Shown here: positions 33,563-44,876 of the stretch, one piece after another | Position numbering within the stretch: position 1 is the stretch's first letter | How the letters are laid out: every line of letters starts with the position of its first letter | Assembly: GCA_009809945.1 (NCBI GenBank) | Contig: WTPW01000319.1 | Location: 95,296-159,295, forward strand | DNA length: 64,000 nt | From: Gigaspora margarita | Taxonomy: Eukaryota; Glomeromycota; Glomeromycetes; Diversisporales; Gigasporaceae | Direction: 5' to 3' | Notes under the pieces: model-generated | Databases searched by the model: none | The model's input: only the letters and a program-made list of their open reading frames with translations | Told to the model about the DNA's origin: nothing | Position numbers and translations under genes: made by a program

Positions 33563-33879
33563 TTTTNGGCTTGTTAGAATCCTCTCTTTGAGAGGATCAT
33601 TTTGGTGGTTAAATCATCTAAATTGGTCTAGTAGATCAAAAGTTATTTATTTTTAAGTCAATATATTTATAATAATAATTTTAAATAAATGTAAAATTTA
33701 ATTGGCTAATAGTGGTGTCAGGTGTGGGGGTGGGTCTGGCCTCAGACAATTTATTAATAAAAATAAATCAGCTGATTTCTGGAAGCCCCCTAACCATCTG
33801 ACCAAATTCAATAAAACTTTTTTTATTTGAATCCTATGATTCTTAGAATTCAAATAAAAAATTTTAATTGAATTTAGTC

Positions 33880-34680
33880 AAGTGGCTATCAAAGTATCTT
33901 TACTCAAAATTAAAAAAAATAAAATGCCTATTAAAATAGAAAATTTTTCTCTAACTTTGAGCGAAGATAACTTGATAACAGTTTGTTCAAATTCAATAAA
34001 CCTTTTTTTTCTTTCAATTCTATGTATTCATAAAATTTAAATAAAAATATTTTATTGCATTTAGTCAAGTGGGTGTTGAGATATCTTTGCTCAAAGCTAG
34101 AAAGAAAATTTGGCATTGATTCTATTTTGATATGCATTTAAATTTTTCTTTAAGTGAAGATATCTCAACAACTACTTGATTAAATGTGATAAAATTTTTT
34201 TATTTAAATTCTATGAACCATAGAATTCAAATAAAAAAAGTTTATCAAATTTGGTTAGATAGTTATCAAGATATCTTCACTCAAATTAGAAAGAAAATTT
34301 GGTATAGATTTTATTTTGATAGAAGTTGTAATTTTTTCTCTAAATATATCTTGATAATAACTTGACTAAATTCGATGAAAAGCTTTTTATTTGAATTCTA
34401 TAAATCCATAGAATTTAAATAAAAAAAGTTTGATCAAATTTGGCCAGATGGTTATCGAGATATCTTTGCTCAAAGTTAGAAAAAAATTTGGCACAGCTTT
34501 TATTTTTAAGACGTTTTGATTTTTTTTAGTTTTGAGCAAAGCTATCACGACAACTACATAGCTAAATTTGATGAATCTTTTTTTATTTAAAATCTACAAA
34601 TCCATAGAATTCAAATCGAAAAGGTTTCATTAGATTCAAGCAGGTAGTTGTCAAGATATCTTTGCTCGAAGTTTTTAAAT
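33880..34680. repeat. ~190-bp palindromic tandem repeat (AAAGATATCT)
   Basis: About four units, each an inverted repeat. One half reads GAGCAAAGATATCTCGACAA then CTACCTGATCAAATTTGAT and TTTTTTATTTGAATTCTATG; the other half mirrors it. Units are joined by AAAGAAAATTTGGCACAG and TTCTATTTTGATA. Earlier parts occur at 31045-31115 and 31414-31560. Confidence 0.75.
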
Positions 34681-34775
34681 TTTTTTATTTTTACCAGGAT
34701 CTGCAAGTCAATCAGTATCAAAAAAAAATAAGTGCAAGAGTATCAAAAAACGTAAGTTTTGCATCTAAGTTCATG

Positions 34776-35184
34776 TTTTTTAGGAAGTTAACAGAAATTT
34801 TTGTTTGTTGATTGTCTACATTTTCGAAACCTGCTAGCAGCGACAGTTTATTTATACTTTTAATTTTGCCCAAAGTAGTGTAGTTACACTGCATAACAAA
34901 TTGTAAAAATATCAATTTCCCTACGATTTGGCCTAAAAATATCAATTTATATTGATCTATATAAATCAATATTTTTCTGTGTCCCTGACTCGTAATAATG
35001 TTCTGCCTTTGACTTCGTTCACAACTTGTATTGTAAGATACCTTAAGATATTTAATTTATCTAACAAAAAAAAAAACTCAGGAATTTTTATGTTGGTCAA
35101 TTTGCATATCAATATTTCTATCGCGTCCTTCTTAATAAATGATTAGCAAAAATTTAAGAGTACAGTACGTATAGACTGTACGTG
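34776..35184. other. No gene recognised
   Basis: Contains a TATCAATTTATATTGATCTA and ATAAATCAATATT local palindrome near 34935-34975. Open frames on both strands there are shadows of it. Confidence 0.35.
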
Positions 35185-35803
35185 GCACATTACTAGTTCT
35201 ATTACGAGCAATTTTATCAGCTAAATCGGTTAGCATTATAGTTAATACTAGCTGTTATTGTCAGGATTATTTTCAAGAAATATGATAGCTTTCAGAAATG
35301 TTACTAATGATTGATTTTCGCTGCAGAATAATATATCTACCAACACAATTTCTTAATCCATCATTTAGCTAAAAAAGGAGATTTTTATTTGCGTTAGGAA
35401 CTTTGAAGATGAAAAGTTATTTAATCTTAATCTAATATTCATTGTTAAATTTATAACGGTATATTCACTAAAATATCCTTTTATATCATTTGAGTGCTGC
35501 CAAATTAAAACTTGGAAATAAATAATTAAATTTTCATCGTGTCTCATCCACTAAAAAAAATTGATGTTACGTAAAAAATTTAATACAACCAATAAAAAAA
35601 AAGTTCGAATTGTTACAATTTATCAAATAATTCAATATTAATGCTATGAATTAGAAGTTCATTTCATCATAAAGTAATTTAAGAAATCAGTATCTCCACA
35701 TAATATTAATTAAAGCTCTTAGTACAATAATTCAAGTAAAAAAGTTGTACAAAATTAAAATAGTACATTTTTATTATTATCGGATATGGAAATTAAAAAA
35801 TCG

Positions 35804-36880
35804 TTAAATAGTATTTCGAAGTTCAGGATAAGATTTGTTGGAATGACGTTGTTTATAATTACGTCTAAGGTTGCTTCTGTTTGAATAAGTAGTTCTAAAA
35901 CTTGCACAATCTTCGACTAAACATATGAATGCTGGAAAAAATAAACAAGATAAAAGTTTACCTTACATTCAAAGATAAGTTTTTGAATTTATAATAATTC
36001 GTTAAATAACTTTTGACTTACGACTTCCTCCGTTATGTTGGTATTGATGCTCTTGCCATTCACCTCGAGATCAGAATGTTCTTACACAATTGTTATAGTT
36101 ACACAAAAATCTATGGGCGGAGGATGCTGAACGTCTTGTGGAAAGTAAAGAAATAGGACGAGAATTGCTATTAAAGTCAATTAAGCCAGAATCTGAAAAT
36201 TCAAAATATTCGAACATAAGTTTATTAGAACTCATGTAGAATAGATGTTTAAATTAAACTATTTTAAAAAAAGGAAAGTTTACTTGAATATAAATCTATT
36301 GTTTCAGGTTCTGAAATAAAATGAGTAAATTTAATATTTTAAGTTGTAGATAATACTAATAGAAATACGTAAATACTGGAGTATAAAATATTCATAGAAA
36401 AGAAAGTATTGGTATTATCAGGAATCGTTGCACCTTAAATTTTAGGAACATTTAAATTTTGTATAGTCAATAGTACAGACAGAGACTCACGTGAAAATAA
36501 AAATAATTAAATTTACTAGAACCCACAAGCGGTAATGATTCACCAGAATTTACAAGAGGCAAGAATTCACCAGAGTCTTCAGGTGGCAAGGATTCACCAG
36601 AATTTATAAGAGGCAAGGATTCAACTGAATTTTCAGGAGGCAAGGGTTCATCCGAATTCTCAGGATGCACTGGTATGTTGTTATTTAAGACATTCATGGA
36701 ATCTTAATTTAAGAGCATTTGAATATTCGAATACTAAGTAAATTGGAATATAAATTTGTAGCATTTCAAAGGAAATTTTACCAAAGTTTGTGAGAGTCAT
36801 GTTATGATTGGAATCAACTAAAGATACTTGTGAATCATTAACTACGATAGTTAGTAGTGTTTCATCTAGATCGAAATAAA
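35804..36880 (-). pseudogene. C2H2 zinc-finger gene, copy 1 (broken)
   Basis: Multi-exon minus-strand gene of unknown function; paired zinc fingers suggest nucleic-acid binding (inference). Recognisable exons, with approximate edges: 36876-36784 (acidic, DETLLTIVVNDSQVS), 36690-36517 (an acidic repeat of NSGESLPLV/PPEDSGEFLP type, about five copies of ~10 residues), 36318-36291 (EPETIDLYS), 36190-36023 (first finger) and 35933-35804 (second finger and stop). Finger 1 has a CNYNNC pair and HQYQH, canonical C-x4-C-x12-H-x3-H spacing, but a TGA stop between them (CGA in the other copy). Finger 2 begins CLVEDC. Its first His is replaced by Asn (LRRNYKQRH). Exon joins follow TTTCAG/GTAA-like signals. 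Divergent from the kinase at 38393. Confidence 0.72.
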
Positions 36881-37089
36881 TATCGTTAATTATAATAAGG
36901 CCATAAGAGAAACAGACGAAGTTTTTACATATTGATATATAGCGATTATCTACTGTATAACTAGTTAATTTGCAACTGTTATTATGTTGACAGTATGGAA
37001 TCGCTTAATGCTTTCTTATATAATTAACACCATTATCTCATAAAAATTAAATAATAAAATTCATTGTGTTGTTTCTACTCGCTAGGAAA

Positions 37090-37546
37090 CTATGATCACG
37101 TAAAAAAATAAAAAAAAAATAAAAATAAAAATAAACTAAAAAAATAAATAAATAAATAAAATGATAATCTGATCTAATCGTAGAATATGTAAAATTGTAA
37201 ACCATTTTTGATATTTTATTGAATTTATTGTTAATATGTTTTATCTTAATTTATGCTATCTAAAACTGTTCTCCAAAAATTTTGTCATTTTATATAAAAC
37301 TAGCGAGCACAAAAACATTCGAAAATGATTAAACGCCATTACTATAAAAATTTATTGAGGCTTTTTATGAATGGGATGCATAAAAAGTGAATTAGTGTAA
37401 AAAGCAATAAATGGACCTTAAATAGTTAGTGGGTATAGAGTTGAGCGTAAAAAACTTATATTACGCATTACTTTTCATAAATAGTCCTTAAATAGTTAGT
37501 GAGTTTAGGGATTGAATTAGCATAAAAACCTTACATTTTAATGATT
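37090..37546. other. Zinc-finger/kinase intergenic region, P1
   Basis: AT-rich with a CCTTAAATAGTTAGTGRGT word repeated at ~37417 and ~37487. No gene seen. Confidence 0.4.
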
Positions 37547-37547
37547 A

Positions 37548-37781
37548 ATTGGGCTAGGTGTTGAGAAAAGACAAAAAAAAGATCTTTAGAAATCTATTTT
37601 TATATTGTAAATCTTATAATAAATCATAAGAAAATGCAAACTTTAAAGAGCTATACTACAAAATTTTATTATTTGTATCAAGTGAAAAATTATCCTAATC
37701 TTATTCTAAAATGACTTATGTAAAAAAACAACATTTGAAAAAATTGACAATTTCGTCCCTTTTCTCAGCACCTAGCCCAAT
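37548..37781. mobile_element. 234-bp MITE (ATTGGGCTAGGTGTTGAGAA)
   Basis: Ends ATTGGGCTAGGTGTTGAGAA and (reverse complement) ATTGGGCTAGGTGCTGAGAA, with TA at 37546-37547 and 37782-37783. I do not find this element in block P2. Confidence 0.8.
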
Positions 37782-38194
37782 TAGTCGATTGAATACCCTA
37801 GCGTGCAATGATTGTTGTTTTGTGGGACCTGGCGCCAATTTTTTTTTTCCATCTGCACAATATCCATAAAATATTACATTAAGGTTTTCGATATAAATAT
37901 TTGCATTTGTAAGTGAATATTTTTCACTATATCAGATTTAACCTCAGAAAATTGCATAATTGAATTACTGTACATATATAAAACGTGTAATTTTTGGTAA
38001 CATTAATTCCTAAAATGACTAGAATACCTATAATATCAATTTTTTCATGGAATTTCAACACTTTAATATTCACTATCAGGCTTAAATTTGACAGCACTAA
38101 TTAGTTCAAAAAAAATTTTTTAATTAAAATTTAATTTTTTGTATATTTCTTTTGTAGGCAGGGGTTAGCATTTAATATATACCGCATTACATAT

Positions 38195-38262
38195 TATAAT
38201 CGATCATGCACATTCTCGGATCAGAATGTACATTCTTTGAGAATGTACATGTTATGATAAGA
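38195..38262 (+). promoter_or_regulatory. Inverted repeat upstream of kinase copy 1
   Basis: ATGCACATTCTCGG, AGAATGTACATTCTT and GAGAATGTACATG form overlapping inverted copies of an ACATTCT/AGAATGT word about 130-190 bp ahead of the kinase start. Block P2 keeps it at 48035-48110 (TGCACATTCTT ... CGAGAATGTGC). Conserved position suggests a promoter element; untested. Confidence 0.4.
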
Positions 38263-38392
38263 ATGGAATTTATAAAAATTATGATAATATTTTGAAAATT
38301 TTAATAAAAAGGAATTATAAATTTAATTTAAATCAAAATTGTAAAAATTATTAGAAAAAAAAAAATCAAAATTTATTACGATATAGATGTAT

Positions 38393-40687
38393 ATCAATGC
38401 AATAAAGCATTAAGTGATAATAATCTTATTAAAAATTTTATTAAGAAAACACAACATTATAAACATAAACTGGAAATAATTCCATATAATCAATTTACCC
38501 ATATCACCTACATTACTAAAGGAGGATTTAGCAAAATTTATAAAGCGAATTGGATGATGGACAACACGAACAAAATTGCTTTTAAAATTTATAATAATAT
38601 AAATATCTATCCTGATGTTTTTTTTTTTTTTTTTTAAATTTTCCCGGTAACCCTGTACCGAGATCGCTGTTTGCGTCTTTATTAAGGTCTTTTTGTGATT
38701 ATGGCAACCCAACTGGGCTCCCTACATTTTGTATTACATGTCCTATTTCTATTTTAATTCTGTCCTACGAAGTCTATCCTACCCTATTCCAACCTCGTCC
38801 GGCTTTTCTGGCTGAGTCCAGCCAGTTCGTCACCCGGTGCGCCCCAACCAGTCTTCAGTCTTATAGATCAACTTTAAGGAGTTAGTTTACTCCGCCGGTG
38901 TGCTTGTGTAGGTCCATTTTTCGTCTGCCCCAGATACTCCCTTCTGAGTTTGGGTTGGTCAGGTTTTCCTCATGGGACTTTTTCCTGATTTCGGGGTCTA
39001 TCATTGTTCCAACCGGTTTATAACCAGTTGACCCGCTTTCACCGGAGGATTTAACCGGAATAAGCCTTGTGTTTATTAAATCCAGCTGACCATAATCCGC
39101 TGACCCATCCTATTTCAACTAGGGGATTTAACCAGATTTACCTTTTTCCTTATTAGTCCAGCTGACCCTAGTCCGCTGACCCATTCTATTTCAACTGGGG
39201 GATTTTAACCAGATTTATCTTTTCCTACTTAGGGAACCAATCTGAAGAAATTTTTCTTAAGTAGCTGTGCTGCCGCACGTGGTCCTAGCATCCTAGTTCA
39301 AGTATATCCGTCTCATGGCCAAACGTAGAAATTATTATTCTTCAGTCTTTCGTAGGACTTGAACCGGCGACCTTGCGTGAGGAACGGCTAAAGTCCTGGG
39401 AGCGCAACCACTACGCTATCGACCCGCAGGACATCCTGATGTTTTAAATAAGGTTTGTATTTTTTTTTAAAAAAAAAAATTATACAACCAATTACATATT
39501 ATTAAAATTATTTTATCGGTTAGTTGAAAATCTATTTTCAATGTCGAGAACAATTTTCTGATCTACATTTTCAAAAGATTCATGGTGTTACTCAAGTTCC
39601 AAAGACTAACAAATTTATAATCATCATGGAATTTGCTTCTTATGGAGATTTATATTGGTTTTTCTTAAATAATATTGACACTTTATCCTGGTATAATATT
39701 CTTGACATATTAAATTTTATTGTATGGGATCTTATGAACCTTCATAAAAAAAATATTATTCACAGTGATTTTCATAGTAAAAATATACTTATTAATAGTG
39801 ATGCTGTTAATAAAAAGAACTTTTCTCCATGAGCAAAAATTAATAATTTTGGAAGAAGCAAACAGGAAAATGCACCATCCGATCAAAATATAGTCTATGG
39901 AATAATTCCATATATTTCTCCTGAGGTGTTAAATGGTAGACAGTACACTAAAAAATCTGACATTTATAGTTTAGGGATGATTATCTGGGAAATGACGAGT
40001 GGCTATAAACCTTTTTATGATCGCGAACATGATTCAATTCTAATTTTAGATATTTTAGATGGTTGTCATCCTGAATTCATTGATGGTACTCCAGAAGAAC
40101 TCACAACCCTAATAAAAAAATATTGGCATTATGATGTTTTAAAACGTCCAACTGCTTCTGAAATCAAGTGTGAAATAACCCTTATTTATCAGAAATTAAA
40201 AGATAGTAAAACGTTTACTTCTAAAATCACTTCATTTTCTTATGTAAAAAATATTTATTCTCGATCAATATATAAAAGCATTCTATTGAACTCTTTTATC
40301 AGCAATGCTTTGATTTTACGAAACCTACGTTCAAATTTAATCTCAGGTAAGATATAAATTTGTCTATAAAATTATAAAAATAAGATCAAATCAGATAATT
40401 AATACTATAAACAAAGGAATTCCTATAACAAACACTTATTCATCGAGTAATGTATGCAATGGTAATCTTTATTTTATTTATGTTCAATTACAATTTCATG
40501 CATAATAAATAATTAACAAAAATACTTTTTAACAGAATACAATTCTTTGGAAATTAATTTTGATATCAACAATGTGCATGAACCTTTTGAGGCGAGTCAT
40601 ATAGTCATGATATTTATTAAGTCAATTCATGCTATTAAGCTTGTACTACATTTCGGTCATATTGTTGCGAGAGACCTTAATATATAA
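38393..40687 (+). pseudogene. Protein kinase (AMF TKL-like), copy 1, broken
   Basis: Three exons: ~38393-39452 (carrying a SINE insert at 38621-39432), 39524-40346 and 40536-40687; introns 39453-39523 and 40347-40535 have GT-AG ends. Exon 1 has the glycine loop TKGGFSKIYKANW and the ATP-binding Lys in AFKIYNN. Exon 2 has MEFASYGDLYWF, the catalytic loop IIHSDFHSKNIL, KINNFG where DFG is expected, and the SDIYSLGMIIWEMTSG helix F region. Exon 3 encodes EYNSLEINFDINNVHEPFEA. Defects: no ATG where copy 2 has one (start region shifted), SINE insertion, TGA at 39830-39832 just before the activation segment, DFG Asp replaced by Asn. Copy 2 has NFG too, so that change predates the duplication or the family is a pseudokinase. 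Role unknown; AMF kinases of this type are mostly uncharacterised. Confidence 0.85.
38621..39432 (-). mobile_element. tRNA-derived SINE, copy H1, inside kinase exon 1
   Basis: 812-bp insert with markedly higher GC than its surroundings. On the minus strand the head (39432-39345) has A box GATAGCGTAGTGG and B box CCGGTTCAAGTCC; the 3' end is a T run on the plus strand just right of 38617. A 12-bp duplication ATCCTGATGTTT (38609-38620 and 39433-39444) splits the kinase codons. Kinase copy 2 has the uninterrupted site at ~48467. Internal near-repeat: CAGCTGACC-TAGTCCGCTGACCC occurs twice (39085-39110 and 39160-39182). Confidence 0.92.
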
Positions 40688-40933
40688 AAGGACTTATAGT
40701 CATTAGACGAAACCTAAAGGTTAACACTGATTCGACTTTTGTTATTCAAAATTTTATTATTGTAATGTTTAGTTTACACTAATTAAAACCAATATAATTA
40801 TCTTACTAAACTAAAAATATATAAAATATATAAAAGCATTTTTGTTTATATAAATAAATTTAATTTTTTTTTAATTCTTATGATACATTTTGTAATTTTG
40901 CTTGCCAATTAGAAATTATTATTATTTCTCAAC

Positions 40934-41048
40934 TAGTGATATCTGACTCAACTCATGTGACTTGACGCAACCATATAGTGTCGTCATTTCATTAATGACG
41001 AAACATATGAGTTGCGTCATTTCGTCAACGGCGTGTCAGGCATCTATA
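40934..41048. mobile_element. 115-bp hAT-like MITE (GAAATGACGAAAC), copy 2
   Basis: TAGTGATATCTGAC start and GTCAGGCATCTATA end; exact 8-bp TSD TTCTCAAC (40926-40933 and 41049-41056). Block P2 has no insert at ~52065-52078. Interior pairs GTCGTCATTTCATTAATGAC. Confidence 0.85.
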
Positions 41049-41382
41049 TTCTCAACACGCTAAAAAGATAGTACACATTCTGTATTATACTATATAATCA
41101 TTTGTTAATTTATGATTGACAAAAAATTTTTTTTTAAGGTATTAGGTGAGACTGAAACTAAAATTGATTAAAGCTAAAGTTTTTTAAGTCTCTATTTTTG
41201 TTAAAAATATTTTTTATCAGTTGGTATTAGCGGAATATTAGTTTCACCCATAAATAAATGGATCAAATATCCTGTGATCTTAGTATAGTGATCAGGATAT
41301 TTTGATACTAAAACCTATTTATAGTTTTTGTTAACAATTCTACCCGGAAATTCTAATATAATTATTATAAAAAATTAAAAAA

Positions 41383-41631
41383 GGGTAGTTATAGGCATCA
41401 TGCTCTCAAAGATCAAAACAAACTTTCGTTTTTTCAAAGATCATTTATTTCTCGAACATTTGATAAGAAACTACCTTTCATGCCCTAACAAAAACTTTTT
41501 CTTGATCAATTTTACTATATATTATTACTAACCCTAACTCTAACAAAAACTCTAAACCCTACCTTAAATGAATTTGGTTGTGGAAGATATATAATTTATA
41601 TATATCCTGCGAGAGATGCCTATAATTTCCC
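41383..41631. mobile_element. 249-bp MITE (GGGTAGTTATAGGCATC)
   Basis: GGGTAGTTATAGGCATCATG and (reverse complement) GGGAAATTATAGGCATCTCT; inserted in an A run. Block P2 shows the empty site at ~52401-52411. The centre holds ACCCTAACTCTAAC and AAACCCTACC (41528-41564). Confidence 0.8.
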
Positions 41632-41790
41632 AAAAAAATACAATTCAAATAATTTAAATTTTTATAATAAAATACTATATCTAATATTTTATTTTATTTT
41701 TTTGTTTTTTTCAAAGTGCCCATTTTGGTGCATAAGATTTATTTAGTTTAAATTACACTTGGATATGAGTACAACTAGCTACATATACAC

Positions 41791-42290
41791 TTTTGGTGTC
41801 TAATTTGAGTAGTCTGCCCTAAAGTTTCATACTAGCTGCCATACCTGCAATCCAACAACCACCCTAGCATCACCATCCTAAAAAATTTTACTACTATTTC
41901 GCCAGCCAATCAGATTTTGAGATCAGGTACAATACAAAAAATGCAAAAAATTAAAACAAACCAAAAAGAGCATAGAAGAAACTCGCATTTTTACGGGTAA
42001 TAACATTTGTGTGATTGGTTAATTGATGTAGATCCAAACGTGATGATTGACCAATCAAATCAATTAAAAATTCTTTCAATGCATGAAATTACGTGAAAAA
42101 ATGAGTTTATTATTAATAAAAGTAAAGCATTTTTAATATTAAAGTAATTTTATTATTTTTTCAACCATTAGATTTTACTGAAAACATGTTACATCCAACA
42201 TGTTACTACTCCATAGTCTATACTACTGTCATATTTATTATACTACATATTAGAGGTAGTTTGATATAGAATACGTATATGTGTCGTAGT
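41791..42290. other. Spacer between blocks P1 and P2
   Basis: No gene recognised. A Tigger-unrelated palindrome word GATTGACCAATCAAATCAAT near 42037 only. Confidence 0.35.
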
Positions 42291-42469
42291 AGGACCCCGA
42301 AATATACATAGATAGGTCAGGTATGAGTTTGCTTATTTTTGAGGTTTTTATGCAGATCTTTTCTATTTATAGTAATTTTTTGCTTATTTTTGAAGTTTTT
42401 TCTGCAGATTTTTCCTTTTTTAGTAACCCTATAATTAACCTGACCTATCTATGTATATTTCAGGGTCCT
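42291..42469 (+). mobile_element. MITE, AGGACCCTGAAATATAC family, copy 3
   Basis: 179 bp, exact 8-bp TSD GTCGTAGT at 42283-42290 and 42470-42477; ends AGGACCCCGAAATATACATA and (reverse complement) AGGACCCTGAAATATACATA. Confidence 0.92.
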
Positions 42470-42477
42470 GTCGTAGT

Positions 42478-43214
42478 TCGGGTAAAATAAATCGTGTTAA
42501 AGTATTTATAATACGTAGCCTGTTTAATAAATATATAAAATTTTATGTTAGCATAACACTCATAGTTTAACAATTTATAAATCTATTGTTTGACTTCATA
42601 ATTTAAATGTAGTAGAAACTCAATAAACTCTGCCAATTACCAAACACTCTACCTTTGTTATTATGAAAACTTTCTGAAGAAAGCGATTGAAAACGATTAG
42701 AAAAGATTTTTTGCTAGAAACACTCAAAACGAAGAAATTTTACTTATAAATAGGGTAACTTAAGTTTAACTTTTTATGGTTAAGCAGATGTAAAATTGCC
42801 AGTTTTTAGACTACAATCATATATCAAAATTTCAATTGCCCATATAAATAGTTTGTATAACAATTATTTCAGAATCGATCGGATGCGAGTTTCTCCTATG
42901 CTACCAAAAAGGCATTCATCTTATTTATAAAACTGCTTACTGTGACTAACAAAAAGTTTTCCTTATAAAATTTTGGTATTAAAAAAGCTTTTCTCAACCT
43001 AATTTAATAACAATTCCTAATTCTATTTAACTACAAAAATTTTTTAGCAAAATTTTTTAAGTTGATGACACTAGGATCTTACAATCCAACTATAGAAATT
43101 GCCTATTTAAACTCTTTGGTTTCTACTATAATATTAGTTGATATACATATGTCATCAGAAGTAATGTAAAGAAATTAGAAATCAGAAATAATTGATTTTT
43201 TTCAAATTTCATAT
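42478..43214. other. No gene recognised
   Basis: AT-rich spacer preceding block P2. Confidence 0.4.
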
Positions 43215-43331
43215 AATTTTGCAAACTGCAATAATTTAATGCCAGTCGACTTTGTAGGATACATTCAAGAAATAGCTTTCAGGAATGTTATTATTGATTG
43301 ATTTTCACTGTAGAATAATATATCTACCAAC

Positions 43332-44380
43332 TAGAGTTGTAAGGGTTGTAACTTATATACTTACCTTACATGTAAGTTACATGTAAGTTACATCCAAAAT
43401 TTATAATGTATGGTAAGTCTGTAAGTTATAAAAATAATCTAATCAAATTGAAAATATATTGATATAATAAATGTTGCAGCTGATGCTAAAAATGGCTGAT
43501 GCTGAAATTTGACCTATTTTGATACAAATTTTTTAAAAATTTTTTGGGGTAATTTTGTCAGTTTTTTTTTTAGAGTTGGGTTAGGGTTTAGGGTTAGAAT
43601 TGATTATTAAAGAGTATATGTGGATTTTAGCAGGACATATATTTTCAAATCGCAACCCCAAATTTCATCATCAGCCGTTTTTAGCATCAGCTGCGACAAT
43701 AAATATTACGATAAATATATAATGCAATAAAAATATATATTTCACTTTTTGATAATGTATTGGATAAATATATAAATAATTTTTAGTGATGAATTAAAAT
43801 ACTTTTGATTTCATTATTGCTCTTTTTGCTTATTTTTTTACTAAAAAAATAAGCAGAAAAAATGCAAGGTGTTTTGTATTTCTTTGCACAGATTATAAAA
43901 ATTTTTAGTAAATAAGCTTTTATTCCTAGGTTATTTTCAATAGTATAATTGTGTAAAAATTATGAATTATCTAATATTTAAAATATAGGTCATATGAATT
44001 GCTTGGATGTTTTCTTTTGCCAAATAAAAGTTTTAATATTTGGTCAAAGATTTTATGAATCAGAAAATTGTATTAAACCATATTAAGAAATTAATAAAAA
44101 ATGAAAAAGATTTGTTTAAAATTAAATATTAAAAGCTTATTCTTTTTATATAAATTAATATAGTTAATATAATATATGTAATACACAAACTATTTGGAAT
44201 ATAATAAAATTTAGTTAGATTAAAATATATTTAATATAATTATATAATATATGGTATACTTAAATATATTTATATAATAATAATATATATTATTTTAACT
44301 TACATACTTACATATTAGTTACATGACAATAACTTACCTTACATTAAAAAATTAAAACTTACTGTAAGTTTATAACCCTA
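43332..44380. mobile_element. 1.05-kb hAT-like element, non-autonomous
   Basis: TAGAGTTGTAAGGGTTG at the left and TAGGGTTATAAACTTAC (reverse complement) at the right; exact 8-bp TSD CTACCAAC (43324-43331, 44381-44388), with the empty site CTACCAACAC in block P1 at ~35337. TACATGTAAGTTACATGTAA words are clustered inside both ends. No transposase frame; nested MITE at 43474-43698. Confidence 0.9.
43474..43698. mobile_element. MITE, GCTGATGCTAAAA family, nested copy
   Basis: GCAGCTGATGCTAAAAATGG and (reverse complement) GCAGCTGATGCTAAAAACGG ends; AATAAAT flanks on both sides. The middle has GGGTTAGGGTTTAGGGTTAG at ~43579-43598. Relative at 18443-18676. Confidence 0.8.
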
Positions 44381-44876
44381 CTACCAACACAACTTCTTAA
44401 CCCCATCGTTTAGCTAAAAAAAGAAAGACCAATAATAATGCTAAAAGATTTTACTAAACATTCAAATATGTACCACGTGTGATACATAATATGAGTGAAG
44501 AAAATGTTTACTTTCAAAAAGTATCGGTATCAAGAAACTTGTTACAATGAACTTGAGTTAATTGATACAATAATTTGACAATCACATAGTGTTTTAGAAC
44601 AATTTTTATTTACGTTAGAAACTTTGAAGATGAAAAGTTATTTAATCTTAACCTAATATTAAAATTCTCTTAAATTCTCTTAGTACAGTAATACAAATAA
44701 AAAGTTATACAAAATTTTTAAAATAGTATATTTGAGAAAACTTCATTAAAAAAAAGACATATTTATTATAACCAAGCATGCCAATAAATATATATAAAAA
44801 GAGTTATAAAATTGTGCAAAGATAAATTTAATTTTCATTTTCTCATATTTTTAGAATATGGGAAATTAAAAAATCA

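Larger units (their letters stand above)
31565..33790. mobile_element. 2.2-kb Harbinger-like foldback element
   Basis: GGGGGCTTCCAGAAATTAGC at the left and GGGGGCTTCCAGAAATCAGC (reverse complement) at the right, flanked by TAA (31562-31564 and 33791-33793). Each long arm has a GATCTACTGGACCAATTTGG block, a GATCATTTTGGT/ACCAAAATGATC hairpin half and a CAGACCAG-type block, and the centre is the hairpin array 31958-33417. There is no transposase frame, so it is non-autonomous. An N run at 33539-33562 lies in the right arm. Confidence 0.85.
30965..34775. repeat. Large inverted-repeat region (~3.8 kb)
   Basis: TTTTTGATACTGATCGATAT and GCAGATCCTGGTAAAAATAA at ~30990-31042 recur inverted at ~34690-34735 (ACCAGGATCTGCAAGTCAAT then CAGTATCAAAAA). 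Between them lie ATATCT-type palindromic units and two Harbinger-like elements. It is probably one large foldback element or an inverted duplication that later took insertions. Confidence 0.6.
35185..41790 (+). repeat. Segmental duplication block P1 (zinc finger - kinase)
   Basis: Colinear with block P2 (43215-52555): shared TCAGCTAAATCGG / AAGAAATA-AGCTTTCAG leader, a minus-strand zinc-finger gene, a shared divergent intergenic region, a plus-strand kinase and a shared TCAAAGTGCCCATTTTG tail. The differences are mostly discrete insertions. The leader appears a third time at ~62996. Confidence 0.9.

Noticed and set aside
38621-39432. tRNA gene at the right end of the GC-rich insert
   Set aside because: A and B boxes are present, but the sequence lacks a complete cloverleaf, continues into an ~800-bp body with A tail and is flanked by a TSD: it is a SINE head.
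39524-40357. Kinase ORFs read as genes starting at TTG (39524 and 48766)
   Set aside because: These TTG codons follow intron-end TAG and are exon starts; the glycine loop and the true start lie in an upstream exon.
43574-43599. True telomere or chromosome-end signature
   Set aside because: Only a few degenerate TTAGGG-like words, inside a MITE with TIRs; not an array.
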